A stretch of DNA of 64,000 nt. Origin: AWTP1-13 sp963770295. GTDB taxonomy: Bacteria > Pseudomonadota > Alphaproteobacteria > Rhizobiales > Hyphomicrobiaceae. Numbering within the stretch: the stretch's first letter is position 1; each line of letters starts with the position of its first letter. The notes beneath the pieces are model-generated. The model ran no database searches, was not told where the DNA came from, and saw only the letters and a list, made by a program, of their open reading frames with translations. A program made the position numbers and the translations under genes. Below are positions 37,416-48,388 of the stretch, one piece after another. The stretch spans positions 371,890 through 435,889 of the forward strand of contig CAVYPA010000006.1 of the NCBI GenBank assembly GCA_963770295.1, written 5' to 3'.

Positions 37416-39538
37416 TTAACCCCCTGAAGCCCGTGGGGGCGCAGTCTGCTCGATACCGACGTTGCCGTAGCGATCGAGACGCGCCGTCCAGCCAGGAGGA
37501 ACGACGCACGTCGAATCGTATTCCTCGACGATGCAGGGGCCGCGGTGCTCGCTGGCGAGATCGGCGCGATTGACGACGCGCGGTGTCGAGCCAGCCGTGC
37601 GTTGGTCCGAAATAGGCCTTCCGCACGGGCTTTGCAATGTCGAGCCGCTTCGGCAATTCGGCGCGCGCCTGCGAGCGCTGCCCGCGACGTCTCCGGAATG
37701 CCGCGACCGATCACCTTTAAGGTCACGAGTTCGACGGGCTCGTCGGAACCGGCTCGGTGACCGTAGGTCTTCTCGTGCTCGACGCCATAGGCCTCCTCGA
37801 GCGCGACAAGCTCGACCCGGTCGAGCTTGCCGGCCGGGATGGTCACTTCGAGCTCGAACGACTGGCCCTGATAATGCAGCGCGGCGCTGCGCGAAATCTC
37901 GTATCTGTTCGGCGTCGAAGCCGTCCTCAGTGAGCCGCGCTCTCGCCTCGCCTTCGAGATCGCGCAAGACGGCGTCGATGCTCCGCCGGATCGAGCTCGC
38001 TAAGCAGCGATTTGCGGGTCCTGGTGAAATGGTACTCGACGTCCGAATAGAGCAGGCCGAAAGAGGAGAAGACGCCGGCAGACGGCGGGATCAACACCTT
38101 GCGGATCATCAACGTCTCGGCCATCACCGCAGAAAACAGCGGGCCGTTACCGCCGAAGCCGACGAGCGCGAATTCGCGGGGATCGCGTCCGCGCTCGCTC
38201 GAAACGGCCTTGATGGCGCGGATCATGTTGGAGGCGGCGATGAGGTAGGCACCGTAGGCGGCCTGCTCGACCGTCATGCTCAGCGGACGCGCGATTTTGC
38301 GCTCGATCGCCTCGTGGGACTTGGCGGCGTTGAGCTTCAGCGCACCGCCGACGAGATGGTTCGGATTGATGTAGCCGAGGATCGACGTTGGCGTCTGTGA
38401 CGGTCGGCTCGGTGCCGCCGATGTCGTAGCAGACGGGGCCCGGATAGGCGCCGGCGCTCTGGGGGCCGATCTGCAACGAGCCGCCGGTATCGGTCCAGAT
38501 GATCGAGCCGCCGCCCGCTCCGACCTCGGCGAGGTCTATCGCCGGCACCTTCAGTGTATAGCCGGCGCCCGACAACAGGCGCGAGCCGACCATGATGCCG
38601 CCGCCGACCGAGTACTCGAGCGCCCGGCTCACCTCGCCGTTTTCGATGATCGACGCCTTCGCCGTGGTGCCGCCCATGTCGAAGGAGATCGCCTTCGAGA
38701 TGCCGATTTGGCGCGTCAGGGCCTGCACGCCGATCACGCCGGCCGCGGGACCCGATTCGACGATGTGCATCGGCAGCTCGGCTGCGACCTTGGCCGTCGT
38801 CAGACCGCCGTTCGACTGCATCAACAGCAGCGGCGCATCGATGTCGATGCGCCCGAACTCCCGCTGAAGGCTGTTGAGGTATTTCTCGACGATCGGCCGG
38901 ACGTAGGCATTGATGACGGTCGTCGAGGTGCGCTCGTACTCCTTGATCTCGGGCAGCACCTCCGAGCTGATGCAGAGCGTGACCGACGGCGCGATTTCCG
39001 AAACGGTTGCCTTAATCATCTGCTCGTGCACGGGATTGGCATAGGAGTGCAGCAGGCAGACGGCGATCGCCTCGACGCCCTGCTCCATGAGTTTCTCGAC
39101 GGCGCGGGCGATCTCCGCCCCAGCGAGCGGACGCTCGACCTCGCCCTTGGCGTTGATGCGCTCGTCGACCTCGACACGCAGATAGCGCTCGACGAGCGGC
39201 GGCGGCTTGGTCCAGGAGATGTCATAGAGGCGCGGCATCCGCAGGGTGCGGATCTCGAAAACGTCGCGGAAACCGCGCGTCGTGATAAGGCCGGTGCGCG
39301 CGCCCTTCAGCTCGAGGATGGCGTTCGAGGCAACGGTGGTGCCGTGCAGGAGCTCGATGATCTGGGAGCCCTTTATGCCGCACTCGTCCATCACCTGAGC
39401 AAGACCGTCGACGATGGCCGTAGCGTAATTGTCGACCGTCGAGGACACCTTCTTTGTGATGCGCTCACCGTTGTCGCCAAGAAAAACAATGTCGGTAAAG
39501 GTACCGCCGATATCGACGCCGACCCTGTAATTCGCCAT
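37416..39538 (-). pseudogene. hyuA: Hydantoinase A/oxoprolinase family subunit (frameshifted)
   Basis: The first 390 residues are intact: YRVGVDIGGTFTDIVFL (ATP-binding start of the family), RGFRDVFEIRT, SFDMGGTTAK and GAGGGSIIW. The frame breaks near 38383 after TVTDANV and several times more. The end reads GPCIVEEYDSTCVVPPGW. Five extra bases would account for the length (2118 bases, 705 residues). HyuA with HyuB opens hydantoins, 5-oxoproline or related rings using ATP. Confidence 0.75.
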
Positions 39539-39609
39539 CAGCTACCTCGATCCGCGCACTCGCGGGTGGCCGGTCACATTGCCTCTCGAGTGCGCTGGCA
39601 AACCCATCC

Positions 39610-41403
39610 TCACTCGGCAGCTTCGGCGTCGGTCTCAGGACCCCAACTGATCTCCGGCACCTTCTGCCATTTCTTCGGGCGCGGATTTCGCCCCGGGCCG
39701 CCACTGTCGCCGCCTCGTCGATGCGCCACGGTGTTTCGAGCACGACCACGCCGTAATCCTGTCGCGCAGCCGCCACGCTCACGAAATCGTTGCGCACGTC
39801 GCGCAGCACCATCTCCGCGTCGCGTTCGAGCGGGTCGCCCCAGCCGCCGGCACCGGCCACCTCGTGGCGGAGCACTTCGCCACGACGGATCGTGATCGTC
39901 AGCTTGGATGGCAGCAGCTGGTTTTCGCGGTCCGGATTGAGATAGTTCATCGACGGCTTGCCCGGCCCGCCGCCATAGAGACCGTAGGGACGTCACTCCC
40001 GCCGGTCGGAGCGCACCTGCAGGATGCCCTCGTCTGCCAGGAATCGGTAATCACGGCGGAACGGCGCGCCGCCGCGGAACTTGCCCGGCCCCATCGCGTC
40101 GGGGATGAAGTCGTAGGCGGTCAATCTGGATCGGCTGCTCGGTCTCGGTCACCTCGATCGACTGCGAGGCCATGTTGGCGTAGATGTTGGAGTTGCCGTC
40201 GAGGCCGTCCGCATACGGACGCCCGCCCCAGGCGCAGCAGGTGAAATCGACGTAGATGAAGGGCTTGCGGTCGGCGTAATAGCCGCCGATCGAAATGCCG
40301 GTATTGCCGCCGTCGGAGCAGGCGAACACCTTGTCGGGCAGCATCTTGGCCAGTGCGCCGAACATGGCAGTCGATCATGCGGAAGCCGGTCAGGCCGCGC
40401 GCGGCGCAGGCGGCCGGCAGCACGTCGTTGGCGATCGTCCCCGGTGGAGCGGTGACCTCGATCGCGCGGAACACGCCTTCGTTGTTCGGAATGTTGGCCG
40501 GCAGGATCGAGCGGATCGCGCAGTAGCTCGCCGATTTCGTGAAGGATAGGGTGTTGTTGATCGCGCCTTTCACCTGCGGCGAGGAGCCGGTCCAGTCGAC
40601 CTTGATCTGGTCGCCCGACTTGGTGATCGTCACCTTGAGCGGGATCGGCTTGCCAACATCGATACCGTCGTCGTCGATGTGGTCGAGAAAGTCGTAGACG
40701 CCGTCGGGCAGTTCGCGGATCGCGGCGCGCGTCATGCGCTCCGAGTAGTCGATCAGCTCGCGCATGTAGCTCTGTACCTTGTCCGGCCCGTAGTGCCGAG
40801 CCAGTTCGATCAGCGAACTCTCGCTGATGTGGCAGGCGGCGAGCTGGGCGCGCAGGTCGCCAAACACCTTGACCGGGACCCGCACGTTGCGTTCGATCAG
40901 TGCAAATAGCGTCTCGTTGCGCTTGCCGCGGTCAAAGAGCTTGAGCGGCGGAATGCGCAGGCCTTCCTGGTAGATCTCGGTCGAGTCCGAGGCGTTCGAG
41001 CCCGGGCACCCGTCCGCCGACATCGGTGTGATGGCAGACCGTCCCGGCCCGTAGGCGAGAAGCTCGCCGTCGTAGAAGATCGGCTTGAAGACAAAGATAT
41101 CCGGCAGATGCATGCCGCCCTCGAAACGGATCGTTGAGGAACAACACGTCGCCCGGCTTGATATCGCCGCCGAAGGCCTTCTGCATTGCCGCCATCGCCG
41201 TCGGCATCGAGCCGAGATGGCCGGGAAGCGTCAGCCCCTGCGCCACCAGCTGCCGTCCGCCGTCGAACATGGCGGTCGAGTAGTCCATGTTGTCCTTCAG
41301 CACGCCCGAATAGGTCGTCCGGAAGATCGTCAGCGCCATCTCGTCGGCGATCGAGAAGATCGAGTTCTTGAACAAGCTCGAATTCGATTGGATCGCTGAT
41401 CAT
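39610..41403 (-). pseudogene. hyuB: Hydantoinase B/oxoprolinase family subunit (frameshifted)
   Basis: Starts MISDPIEFEL, then FKNSIFSIADEMALTIFRTTYSGVLKDNMDYS, LPGHLGSMPTAM, HHTDVGGRVPG, GLRIPPLKLFDRG, WTGSSPQVKGAINNT and a Gly-rich HEVAGAGGWGDPLERD near the end, all typical of HyuB. At least two single-base insertions and further frame changes interrupt it, the first within a few codons of the start. It is the first gene of the operon; its natural partner HyuA follows 71 bases on. Confidence 0.75.
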
Positions 41404-41916
41404 GGCTGCTCATGGCTACGCCTGCCCCGATAGTACGCGCGCTCCGTGAGCAGTCGCTTACACAATAATCGAAACACGCGGCGCCAAGTGAGTCAATCCG
41501 CCTCTCCTACATACCTCTCCATCAGTGGTGATGTTCGAACGTGATCATCGCACGCCGCCGCCAGGCCCAATCGATTGACCGTGTCCGCTTGCTGAGCCGG
41601 CGCAGGTGATGTTGTGGCAGGTCATCACCCTTGTCGTGAATACCGGGCGAAGGAAAGGGCAAACACGCGTTGGGCTGCAAATAGGAAATGACCGCAGCGG
41701 TGCTTGAGACGCTTGTTCGCACGCGAGATCGCGGCCACCTGGATCCTCACGTATTGGTTTCATGCTCGCAAAGCAAGCTGATCCCGGCTCTCAACAAGCG
41801 CGATGCTGACAGGATTGGCTTATTCCTCGTCACCGACGCCGTCTGCCTGGGCCCAAATCCTTATTGCACTCGCGGCTCGATTTCTGCGATGCTGGAACAA
41901 ATGTGTGCCGGCCCGC
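41404..41916. other. No recognisable gene; operon leader
   Basis: The promoter of the hydantoinase operon should lie in the first 150 bases. I cannot define it. No coding signal elsewhere. Confidence 0.4.
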
Positions 41917-42294
41917 TCACTCTCTTACGGATGCAGTAGCGGTCTTCAGGCCACAGTAGTCCAGCAACGGGTGCCCATCTCTGTCCGTTGACGTCGTCCG
42001 CTTAACCCACTCACAATCTTCGACATTGATACACGCCAGCTGAGGCAGCCCCCGACACTTGCTCGGCGCTTTCGGGTCAGGAAGCTTTGTAACTTTCGGA
42101 CGTGGTGCGGGCTTCTCTACATTCGCTACATCCGGCGGCGGGGGCGGTAGCTGTTCAACTTCGACCGCAGTAGGTGGCGGACTGACCGCGGCGACTGGGT
42201 CTTGGGCGGCGACTGGAACTTGTGCACGGGGATTCGCCGCACAGGCGCCCACAACCAACACGGTCACGCCTACAAGCAGGGAATAAAAATTCAC
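41917..42294 (-). CDS. Putative lipoprotein with cysteine-rich C-terminus
   Basis: 125 residues from GTG 42294. FYSLLVGVTVLVVGAC is a signal with a lipobox (VGAC), so Cys19 would be lipidated. A proline-rich spacer (PPPTAVEVEQLPPPPP) follows. The end carries four cysteines in C-x6-C-x5-C-x19-C spacing around EDCEW, a pattern shared by many small exported rhizobial proteins, probably disulfide-bonded in the periplasm. Confidence 0.6.
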   Translation of the reverse strand: MNFYSLLVGVTVLVVGACAANPRAQVPVAAQDPVAAVSPPPTAVEVEQLPPPPPDVANVEKPAPRPKVTKLPDPKAPSKCRGLPQLACINVEDCEWVKRTTSTDRDGHPLLDYCGLKTATASVRE

Positions 42295-42776
42295 AGCACC
42301 GCCCCGGCCAAAATGACGTGGAAGGAAGAGAACGCTACCGTGCAATGCCGACCTAACAATGGCACCGCTTTGCGACCGAGATCGCCAGGATCAACGAGGA
42401 GATGACGACTTTGCCTCGAAAACAGCAAAAGCAACCGCGTGCCCCCGAAGTCCACCAGATAACATCTTCTGCAGAGATGGTCGGCAATGAAGTCCACTAC
42501 GACCAGCGCCGCATCATCGTCACACGCAAAATCGCAGAGTTGCAACATGCCCACAAGCCGACCCCGGTCAGTGGCGCGAGACGTACCGCGATGATTGGTC
42601 GAAGCTGCACTGTGGGCCGCAAAGATCAACGGCATCACGGCCAGCATGTTTCGTGCGTTACAGGCGATAGAGTTCTCAACTACATCGGCGATCGAGAAAT
42701 TGCGTCGGCGTGTTCACGGTAGCAGCAGTGCGTCAGACACTTAAGCCCCAACACAACAGGACAAAGGATTTTAAAA
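42295..42776. other. Region without a firm gene
   Basis: A plus-strand frame 42402-42722 (106 residues, basic) is open with AGGAG too close to its ATG. It could be a real but unrecognised gene. Nothing else is seen. Confidence 0.3.
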
Positions 42777-43135
42777 GTGGTTATTCAAGAATTTGCGTCA
42801 GCAGAAGATTGCGCGAATGCAGTAGCTTCCTACGCCGAAAATCCAAGTGGCGAAGTCGATCCCCTCGTACGGTAGGGTGTGGATTTATACGAGGTTTGGA
42901 AATCAGAGTGCCAAGACGAGACGTCGCTTGTGGATGCGTTCCGGTTTGCGGTCGTCAGCAAGGTACTGGGTCACAATAAGTACCGGCCCTAGATCCTGAT
43001 GAAGCGCGGCTGTTCAAACTCTTCGGGCACGAGGACGCACTGGCCTATTTTGCCGAGATGCAAGCTCTGCCCAATCCAGCAAAAGCGCAAGTCCACCTTG
43101 CGTTGTTTCCTCAAATCAGTGTACAGAGTAATTGA
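42777..43135 (+). pseudogene. Broken hypothetical gene
   Basis: One frame reads VIQEFASAEDCANAVASYAE, stops at TAG, and continues in the same frame as GVDLYEVWKSECQDETSLVD to a second TAG. Another frame continues with LDPDEARLFKLFGHEDALAYF to TGA 43135. Codon choice is even across all three parts, so they probably were one gene. No family recognised. Confidence 0.35.
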
Positions 43136-43297
43136 GTGACCAGTGCCTACCGAAAACGTAAGGCCGACACATCGCGAGCGGTATGGACGAGGTCGATGCG
43201 ATGCACATGGCGGCCGATGAAGCGATCAACGAGCTAAAGCATAAAACGCGGCAGCGGCGTCGGGTCGAGCGGGACACACTGCTTGGGCTTGGTGGAC

Positions 43298-43600
43298 ATG
43301 AGGAAACGCTCCGACGATACCGCAAGGGGGCAAGAACTCACGGACGCCTACTCAAAATGGATCGCCAAGAAGCTCTTTGCCGTGAGCCGATGGGCAGCAA
43401 TGGAGCGTGCGCTGAACGAGGGCGGCTACTCGGAAGCATCGATCGAAGAAATGATGACGGAACTGATGGGCGCGTTCAAAGAAAGCGAGACCGCGGGTCG
43501 GAAGCGATGGAAGGAAGTGCGCGATGCTGTGCTGCGTAGGCGTGCTGCAGCTGATGCGTTTGCAAAATCCGAGTCAGTCGAGGCGAGCGTAATGCAGTAG
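43298..43600 (+). CDS. Hypothetical helical protein
   Basis: 100 residues, highly charged and helical (KWIAKKLFAVSRWAAMERALNEGG, SIEEMMTELMGAFKESE). Third codon positions are GC-rich as in neighbouring genes. An overlapping frame from 43183 is also open but less convincing. Function unknown. Confidence 0.45.
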   Translation: MRKRSDDTARGQELTDAYSKWIAKKLFAVSRWAAMERALNEGGYSEASIEEMMTELMGAFKESETAGRKRWKEVRDAVLRRRAAADAFAKSESVEASVMQ

Positions 43601-43755
43601 TTCGCGGAGCACGTGAAGGAGTGGGTGAAGCGGCAATATGGTACGCAGTCGTTGGAACGATTGGAGTGACGATCAAAAAAGTAGGCGCTCCCGAAGCGGA
43701 GACGGAAGCGCCCTGCACCCGCGCCTCATCACTGAGACGAAACGCGGGAAGCTAC

Positions 43756-44001
43756 CTACCAACGGTAACTGCGACCGCATTCGCGCCGGTATTGCCGGCA
43801 GTTGCCTTCGCCTCGTTCACCGCGCTCATTTTTGAACTCGCATGCGCGCCGTAGCCGAGCGCAATACCGGCCCGACTGTGCCTTCTCGATGAGATTTTCC
43901 GGCGCGCTGAAAGTCTTCGAGCTGAGTGGCGCTGCTGAAGCTGTGGTGGCCAAGAGCCCGAGGCTGGCTGCAGCAAAGGCTCCGATGATGAAAGATCGCA
44001 T
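43756..44001 (-). CDS. Small secreted cysteine-containing protein
   Basis: 81 residues. MRSFIIGAFAAASLGLLATTASA is a signal peptide; the mature 58 residues are basic with three cysteines (YCARLRRACEF, NCRQYRRECG region). GGAG lies 8 bases before the ATG. Similar short exported proteins occur in Bradyrhizobium; role unknown. Confidence 0.65.
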   Translation of the reverse strand: MRSFIIGAFAAASLGLLATTASAAPLSSKTFSAPENLIEKAQSGRYCARLRRACEFKNERGERGEGNCRQYRRECGRSYRW

Positions 44002-45484
44002 CCGTATCTCCTTTGGTTTGTTCCTCCGACGGATGAAGTTTCAATTCAGAGGGAGCCGAGCAGTTCCGTATGGTTAACGCTGCGCGACCGTTCTTGAGCG
44101 GAGCTGTTGGAGCGCATTGCTAGCTTTGCCTTCGAAATTTGAGCAGACCTTCTTGGCGTGTGCGGGTCGATAGGCCCCTGGAGATTTGCGCGGTGCATGG
44201 CGTTGGGGCCCTGATGATCGCGAGGCCGTGCGGTGTACACGCAACCGTGTCTTGGGTTTTTTGCGCGGGATTTTTGGAAAAATCGTAGCCTCGGTTCTGG
44301 CGTGGGGATTGCCTCTTGGAGCCTCGGGCGCCGTTTGAGCCCCCACCCCTCGACCGTTTGGCTCACGTTCAGTGATCCACGTTCACAATGCGCCCGTCGT
44401 GGCGATCATCCTTGGCAGCGCGGGATCGGCATCCGTACAGTCCTCAGTGAGCTGTCCAGTTTTTCGATCAGTGTACAAACCCAATGCTTGACTTCGCTCT
44501 CCCAAATCACGGAGTGCTGATTCGATCGGTCACGTATCGAGTGGGCAGACACATCTTGAGAGAGAGGGCGGGATATCGTCATGAAGCAGCAGCAGGTGAA
44601 GAAGCGGGACTGCTTGTGTTCATTGGTAGCAGGAAGAAGGCGAGCGTGTTCGTTGGATGGGCACCGGTTGGACACGCGTTGGACCTGCGTGATTAGGTGC
44701 AGACGTGCCGACGTGGGCGCATGTTGGTGCTGGGTACCGCTGGCGCCACGCAAAACGAGGTCGAGCAATTTAGGATCGCGCACCGAATGAACTGGACATA
44801 CGGTTATTGCTTCGCACGGACACCGCAGTTTGCAGTAACAATGCGGAAGACGATCGATGCTGATGCCGTGAGAACGCGTCGACGCGTAGCCAGACCGACA
44901 CCAGTGCGGTGGTTTCGTGCGGCTCTCGTCGGAAACGGCGAGGGCCGCACTGCTTTTGGTCTCTAGTTAAGCGCTCGGCGTCGCTGCTCTCCCAGCACCC
45001 CTACCAGCGTCGCGATGAGAATATGTGGCGGGGCTGGTTTGTGTACGAGTTTCCCATCCTCGCAGTCGCGCAGCTTGGTCCGATCGCCTCGGAGCAGGCT
45101 TGGGTCCAGCGTCGGTACCTTTCACGCGAGCTGACGCGCGCACCCCGCCGCCGTCGTGTGCTTTACCAAACATCGCTGGGTCGCGAGCGGCGACGTTTCC
45201 TCCTCGGCTCTTTGCAGAGGATGCAGACCGAGGTCCCTTGCCTCGAATTTCAGGGTTTTTTCTTAATGCATTTGCCAATGGCGACAATGCTAGCCTGTCA
45301 GGGGTTCCGGTTGGCCATTTCGCTGCGTGAGCCCGCGCCTGTTCCCAGCCGTCCCCTCGCGGTCTTGTGCATACCAATGGACCTCATCGGCAGACCGTCT
45401 CGGCGATCCACCCTTTGTGCGATTGCCAGCTAGCGACAACCCTGGGCCCGATGGCAAGAACAATAGCGGCGACTTCCGAAACCG
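44002..45484. other. Long stretch without a recognisable gene
   Basis: Several frames of 80-170 codons are open on both strands because of GC content, but none shows a motif or good ribosome site. A tight hairpin GATTTTT-GG-AAAAATC lies at about 44268-44283. The stretch may be decayed DNA. Confidence 0.4.
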
Positions 45485-45700
45485 TCATCGAGCCATCGGG
45501 CGGCCAACCGCCTGCGCGATTTCATCGTCGGTGGCGCCAAACTCAGGTCGCTCCCAGCGATCAAGATCTTTCGCATAGCGTCGTACGGCGGCATCCCCAT
45601 TCTGCTCAATGTCGTCGAGCATGGCACGCACACGGTCGGACAGCGTGCGACTGTCCTGACGCAATTGCGGCTGGGCGTCCTCTAAAGACAAGGTCACCAT
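45485..45700 (-). pseudogene. Histidinol-dehydrogenase-family N-terminal fragment
   Basis: MVTLSLEDAQPQL then RVRAMLDDIEQNGDAAVRRYAKDLDRWE and FGATDDEIAQAV match the start of HisD-like dehydrogenases. The remaining 350 or so residues, including the NAD and zinc sites, are missing. AAGGATGG precedes the ATG, so a short product could still be made. Confidence 0.65.
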
Positions 45701-45954
45701 GTTTCCATCCTTAGATGTCAAAGCCCCGGATGCAGTCTGTTCGTGTTTCGCCGCAAAACGGTAGCGATTTTGCGGGGCGTCGCCTATGGCCCTGCCTCGC
45801 GAGCCGGCGAGGTCGTGACCTCATTACCTCCGCAAGGCAGAGCTTGCCCCAAGGGAGGGGTTAAGGGCAAAGAGCCCAACCTTAGTGACCCGTCTCCGGG
45901 CCTTCGGCCACTCCTTTCTTGCCCACCTCCAACGGAGTGTGAATAAACGAAGGA

Positions 45955-46731
45955 ATGCACATCTCGCGGCGACTAGCCATCGGAACGGCTACGATTGTAA
46001 CGTTGCTGGTGCTCTGGCCAGTGCTTACGCTCGTCACCGGTACCATTGATACGGGGCGTTTCCCATCACCGGTCCAATTCTGGCAGTCACTGCGCCAGAT
46101 CGTGACCGTGGGTTACGCGGACGGCACGCTCTGGCAACACGCCATCCAAAGCTTGAAGCTTGTGGTAATGGGCTTCGTGGTCGCGGTATCGTTTGGTATT
46201 CCGCTCGGCCTATTGATGGGTTGGAGTCGTCGCGCGGAGGCCTTCATCAACCCTGTCTTCCTACTCATTCGCCCGATCCCACCACTCGCATGGATTCCGC
46301 TCGCCATTCTTTGGCTCGGTCTAGGCGACGCCGCCAAGATCTTGGTCATTTTTTTTGCTGCCTTCGTGCCGGCCGTAATCAACACTTTCACAGGTATCCG
46401 TATGATTGAGCCTCACATCATCGAGGCTGCCCGCATGCTCGGCACGGGCCGCAGCCGGCTCGTAATGGAGGTTTTAGTGCCCGGCGCCGCACCAATGATC
46501 TTTACGGGCCTGCGCTTATCATTGCAGGCGTCCTGGACCACGCTTGTTGCAGCTGAGCTGGTCGGGGCGATCACTGGCCTTGGCCGCGTGCTCAATGTGG
46601 CTCAAACCGACATCTATCCCGCGATGGTGCTGGTCGGCATGATCGCGGTCGGAGTTCTCGGATGGGCCACGACGCGGGTTCTGGCCGGCATCGAGTCACG
46701 GCTCATGCCGTGGCTCTCCATTGGAGCATGA
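45955..46731 (+). CDS. NitT/TauT-type ABC transporter permease
   Basis: 258 residues with six membrane segments. The EAA loop, IEAARMLGTGRSRLVMEVLVPGAAPMIFTGLRL, contacts the ATPase. LIRPIPPLAWIPLAILWLGLG is typical of SsuC/TauC permeases. It is the first of four genes forming a complete importer of the aliphatic sulfonate, nitrate or pyrimidine-precursor class. An AAGGA site abuts the ATG unusually closely. Confidence 0.85.
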   Translation: MHISRRLAIGTATIVTLLVLWPVLTLVTGTIDTGRFPSPVQFWQSLRQIVTVGYADGTLWQHAIQSLKLVVMGFVVAVSFGIPLGLLMGWSRRAEAFINPVFLLIRPIPPLAWIPLAILWLGLGDAAKILVIFFAAFVPAVINTFTGIRMIEPHIIEAARMLGTGRSRLVMEVLVPGAAPMIFTGLRLSLQASWTTLVAAELVGAITGLGRVLNVAQTDIYPAMVLVGMIAVGVLGWATTRVLAGIESRLMPWLSIGA

Positions 46732-46735
46732 GACC

Positions 46736-47530
46736 ATGGATGTGAACAGAAGCCCCCTACCATCGAATGTGGAAGCTTTCTTTCTCGGAATGGCGGGCCT
46801 CGCCTGTTTTGTTGCGATCTGGATCGCTGCATCCATTTCCGGCTTAGTGCCGCGGCAATTCCTACCTACGCCCTGGGAGGTCGCGTTGCGCACCTTCAAT
46901 TTGCTCTGGGAACCATTTGCCGGTGCGACTCTGCCCGTGCATCTGGCGCGGAGTTTCGAGCGCTTTGCATCCGGCTTTACCCTCGCCGCCGCCGTCGGCG
47001 TACCCCTCGGGTTGCTCATGGGCTGGTTTCGCTGGCTCGACGATATGATCACTCCTGTCTTTGACGGTTTGAGGTTCATCTCACCCATCGCTTGGGTACC
47101 ATTCGCCGCCCTGTGGTTCGGCACGGGACTTGGAGGTCCGATTCTGATCATATTTTCTGGTGCCTTTCCTCCTTGTCTCATTAACGCGTATCGCGGTGCA
47201 CGCTTTGTCGACCGCACGTATATCGAGGCTGCGCAGATGCTGGGGGCGGGCAATCTGCGCACGATTCTGCAAGTGCTGCTGCCGGCTTCCTTCCCCGCCA
47301 TCGTGGCGGGGCTTCGCATTGGCGCCGGACTTGGTTGGCAGTCGTTGGTAGGTGCCGAGCTTATCGTTGCTTCCGCTGGTGTCGGCTACTTGATGGTGCA
47401 GGGTCAGAGTAACATTTCAACCCGAACCGTCATGGCAGGGATGATTGCCATCGGTGTCGTTGGGCTGGTCATTGACGTAGCTCTGCGCCAGCTGGAGGCG
47501 TTTGTGCGCCGCAGGAGAGGCCTCCGATGA
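46736..47530 (+). CDS. NitT/TauT-type ABC transporter permease (second)
   Basis: 264 residues. Six membrane segments with the EAA loop YIEAAQMLGAGNLRTILQVLLPASFPAIVAGLRIG. GGAG lies 9 bases before the ATG at 46736. Two different permeases suggest a heterodimeric channel. Its stop overlaps the ATPase start by ATGA. Confidence 0.85.
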   Translation: MDVNRSPLPSNVEAFFLGMAGLACFVAIWIAASISGLVPRQFLPTPWEVALRTFNLLWEPFAGATLPVHLARSFERFASGFTLAAAVGVPLGLLMGWFRWLDDMITPVFDGLRFISPIAWVPFAALWFGTGLGGPILIIFSGAFPPCLINAYRGARFVDRTYIEAAQMLGAGNLRTILQVLLPASFPAIVAGLRIGAGLGWQSLVGAELIVASAGVGYLMVQGQSNISTRTVMAGMIAIGVVGLVIDVALRQLEAFVRRRRGLR

Positions 47531-48324
47531 GCGCCATTCAGTTCGAGGACGCGAGCCGACTATTCGAACGGGACGGAAAGACCTTCCCCGCATTGGAGAA
47601 TGTCAATCTCACGGTGGCAGACAAAGAGTTCGTAGCCCTCGTCGGGCCGTCGGGATGCGGCAAGACGACTTGCCTACGTATGGCTGCGGGGTTCGAGGTG
47701 CCAACCGCCGGTCGCGTCCTGATTGGGGGCATCCAGGTCCCTGGTCCTGGCCCGGACCGTGCTGTGGTGTTTCAGCAGTTCGCGCTGTTCCCTTGGAAGA
47801 GCGTCGAGGACAACATTGCCTTCGGTCTGCGCAACAAGAATATGGCAGCTGAGGAAAGGCGGCGACGGGTGTCTGGGGCCATCAAGCTAATGGGGTTGGA
47901 AAACTACGAGACGGCGTTTCCGCACCAGCTTTCGGGCGGTATGCAGCAGCGCGTCGCAATCGCGCGCGCGTATGTGCTCGATCCGCAGGTTCTGCTAATG
48001 GACGAACCCTTCGGGGCCCTCGACGCGCAGACACGCATCGTCATGCAGGAGGAGCTGGTGCGCATTGCGCGAGTTAACCCGCGCACCGTCCTCTTTATCA
48101 CCCACGCGGTTGAGGAAGCCGTCTACCTTGCAGATCGCGTTGCAGTCATGACGCGGCGGCCAGGTCGTATCAAGGAGATTCTCGATGTCCGCGCCATCCG
48201 CGCCGCTGAAAACTGGGATCGGCACGAGCGGGTCGAGGATATCATGGATCTGGAAAGTTTTGTGCACTTGCGCACGCACATTTGGCGATTGTTGCGCGAT
48301 GAAAAGATCGCGCTGGACGGCTGA
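47527..48324 (+). CDS. NitT/TauT-type ABC transporter ATPase
   Basis: 265 residues. Walker A GPSGCGKTT, Q-loop FQQFALFPW, signature LSGGMQQRVAIARAY, Walker B VLLMDEPFGALD, switch His in FITHAVEEA. It powers the two permeases before it. The start codon is fixed by the ATGA overlap. Confidence 0.9.
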   Translation: MSAIQFEDASRLFERDGKTFPALENVNLTVADKEFVALVGPSGCGKTTCLRMAAGFEVPTAGRVLIGGIQVPGPGPDRAVVFQQFALFPWKSVEDNIAFGLRNKNMAAEERRRRVSGAIKLMGLENYETAFPHQLSGGMQQRVAIARAYVLDPQVLLMDEPFGALDAQTRIVMQEELVRIARVNPRTVLFITHAVEEAVYLADRVAVMTRRPGRIKEILDVRAIRAAENWDRHERVEDIMDLESFVHLRTHIWRLLRDEKIALDG

Positions 48325-48388
48325 AGTGAGAAGTGCGGAATTATGGCGATTGAAGCCGTCTGGACTAGGACAGCAAGGGAGCACAGAG

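Noticed and set aside
44268..44283. Hairpin GATTTTT-GG-AAAAATC as terminator
   Set aside because: The loop is two bases and no gene ends nearby; probably chance AT symmetry.
44002..45484. Several open frames of 80-170 codons on both strands
   Set aside because: High GC content leaves frames open by chance; no motif, ribosome site or consistent codon use.
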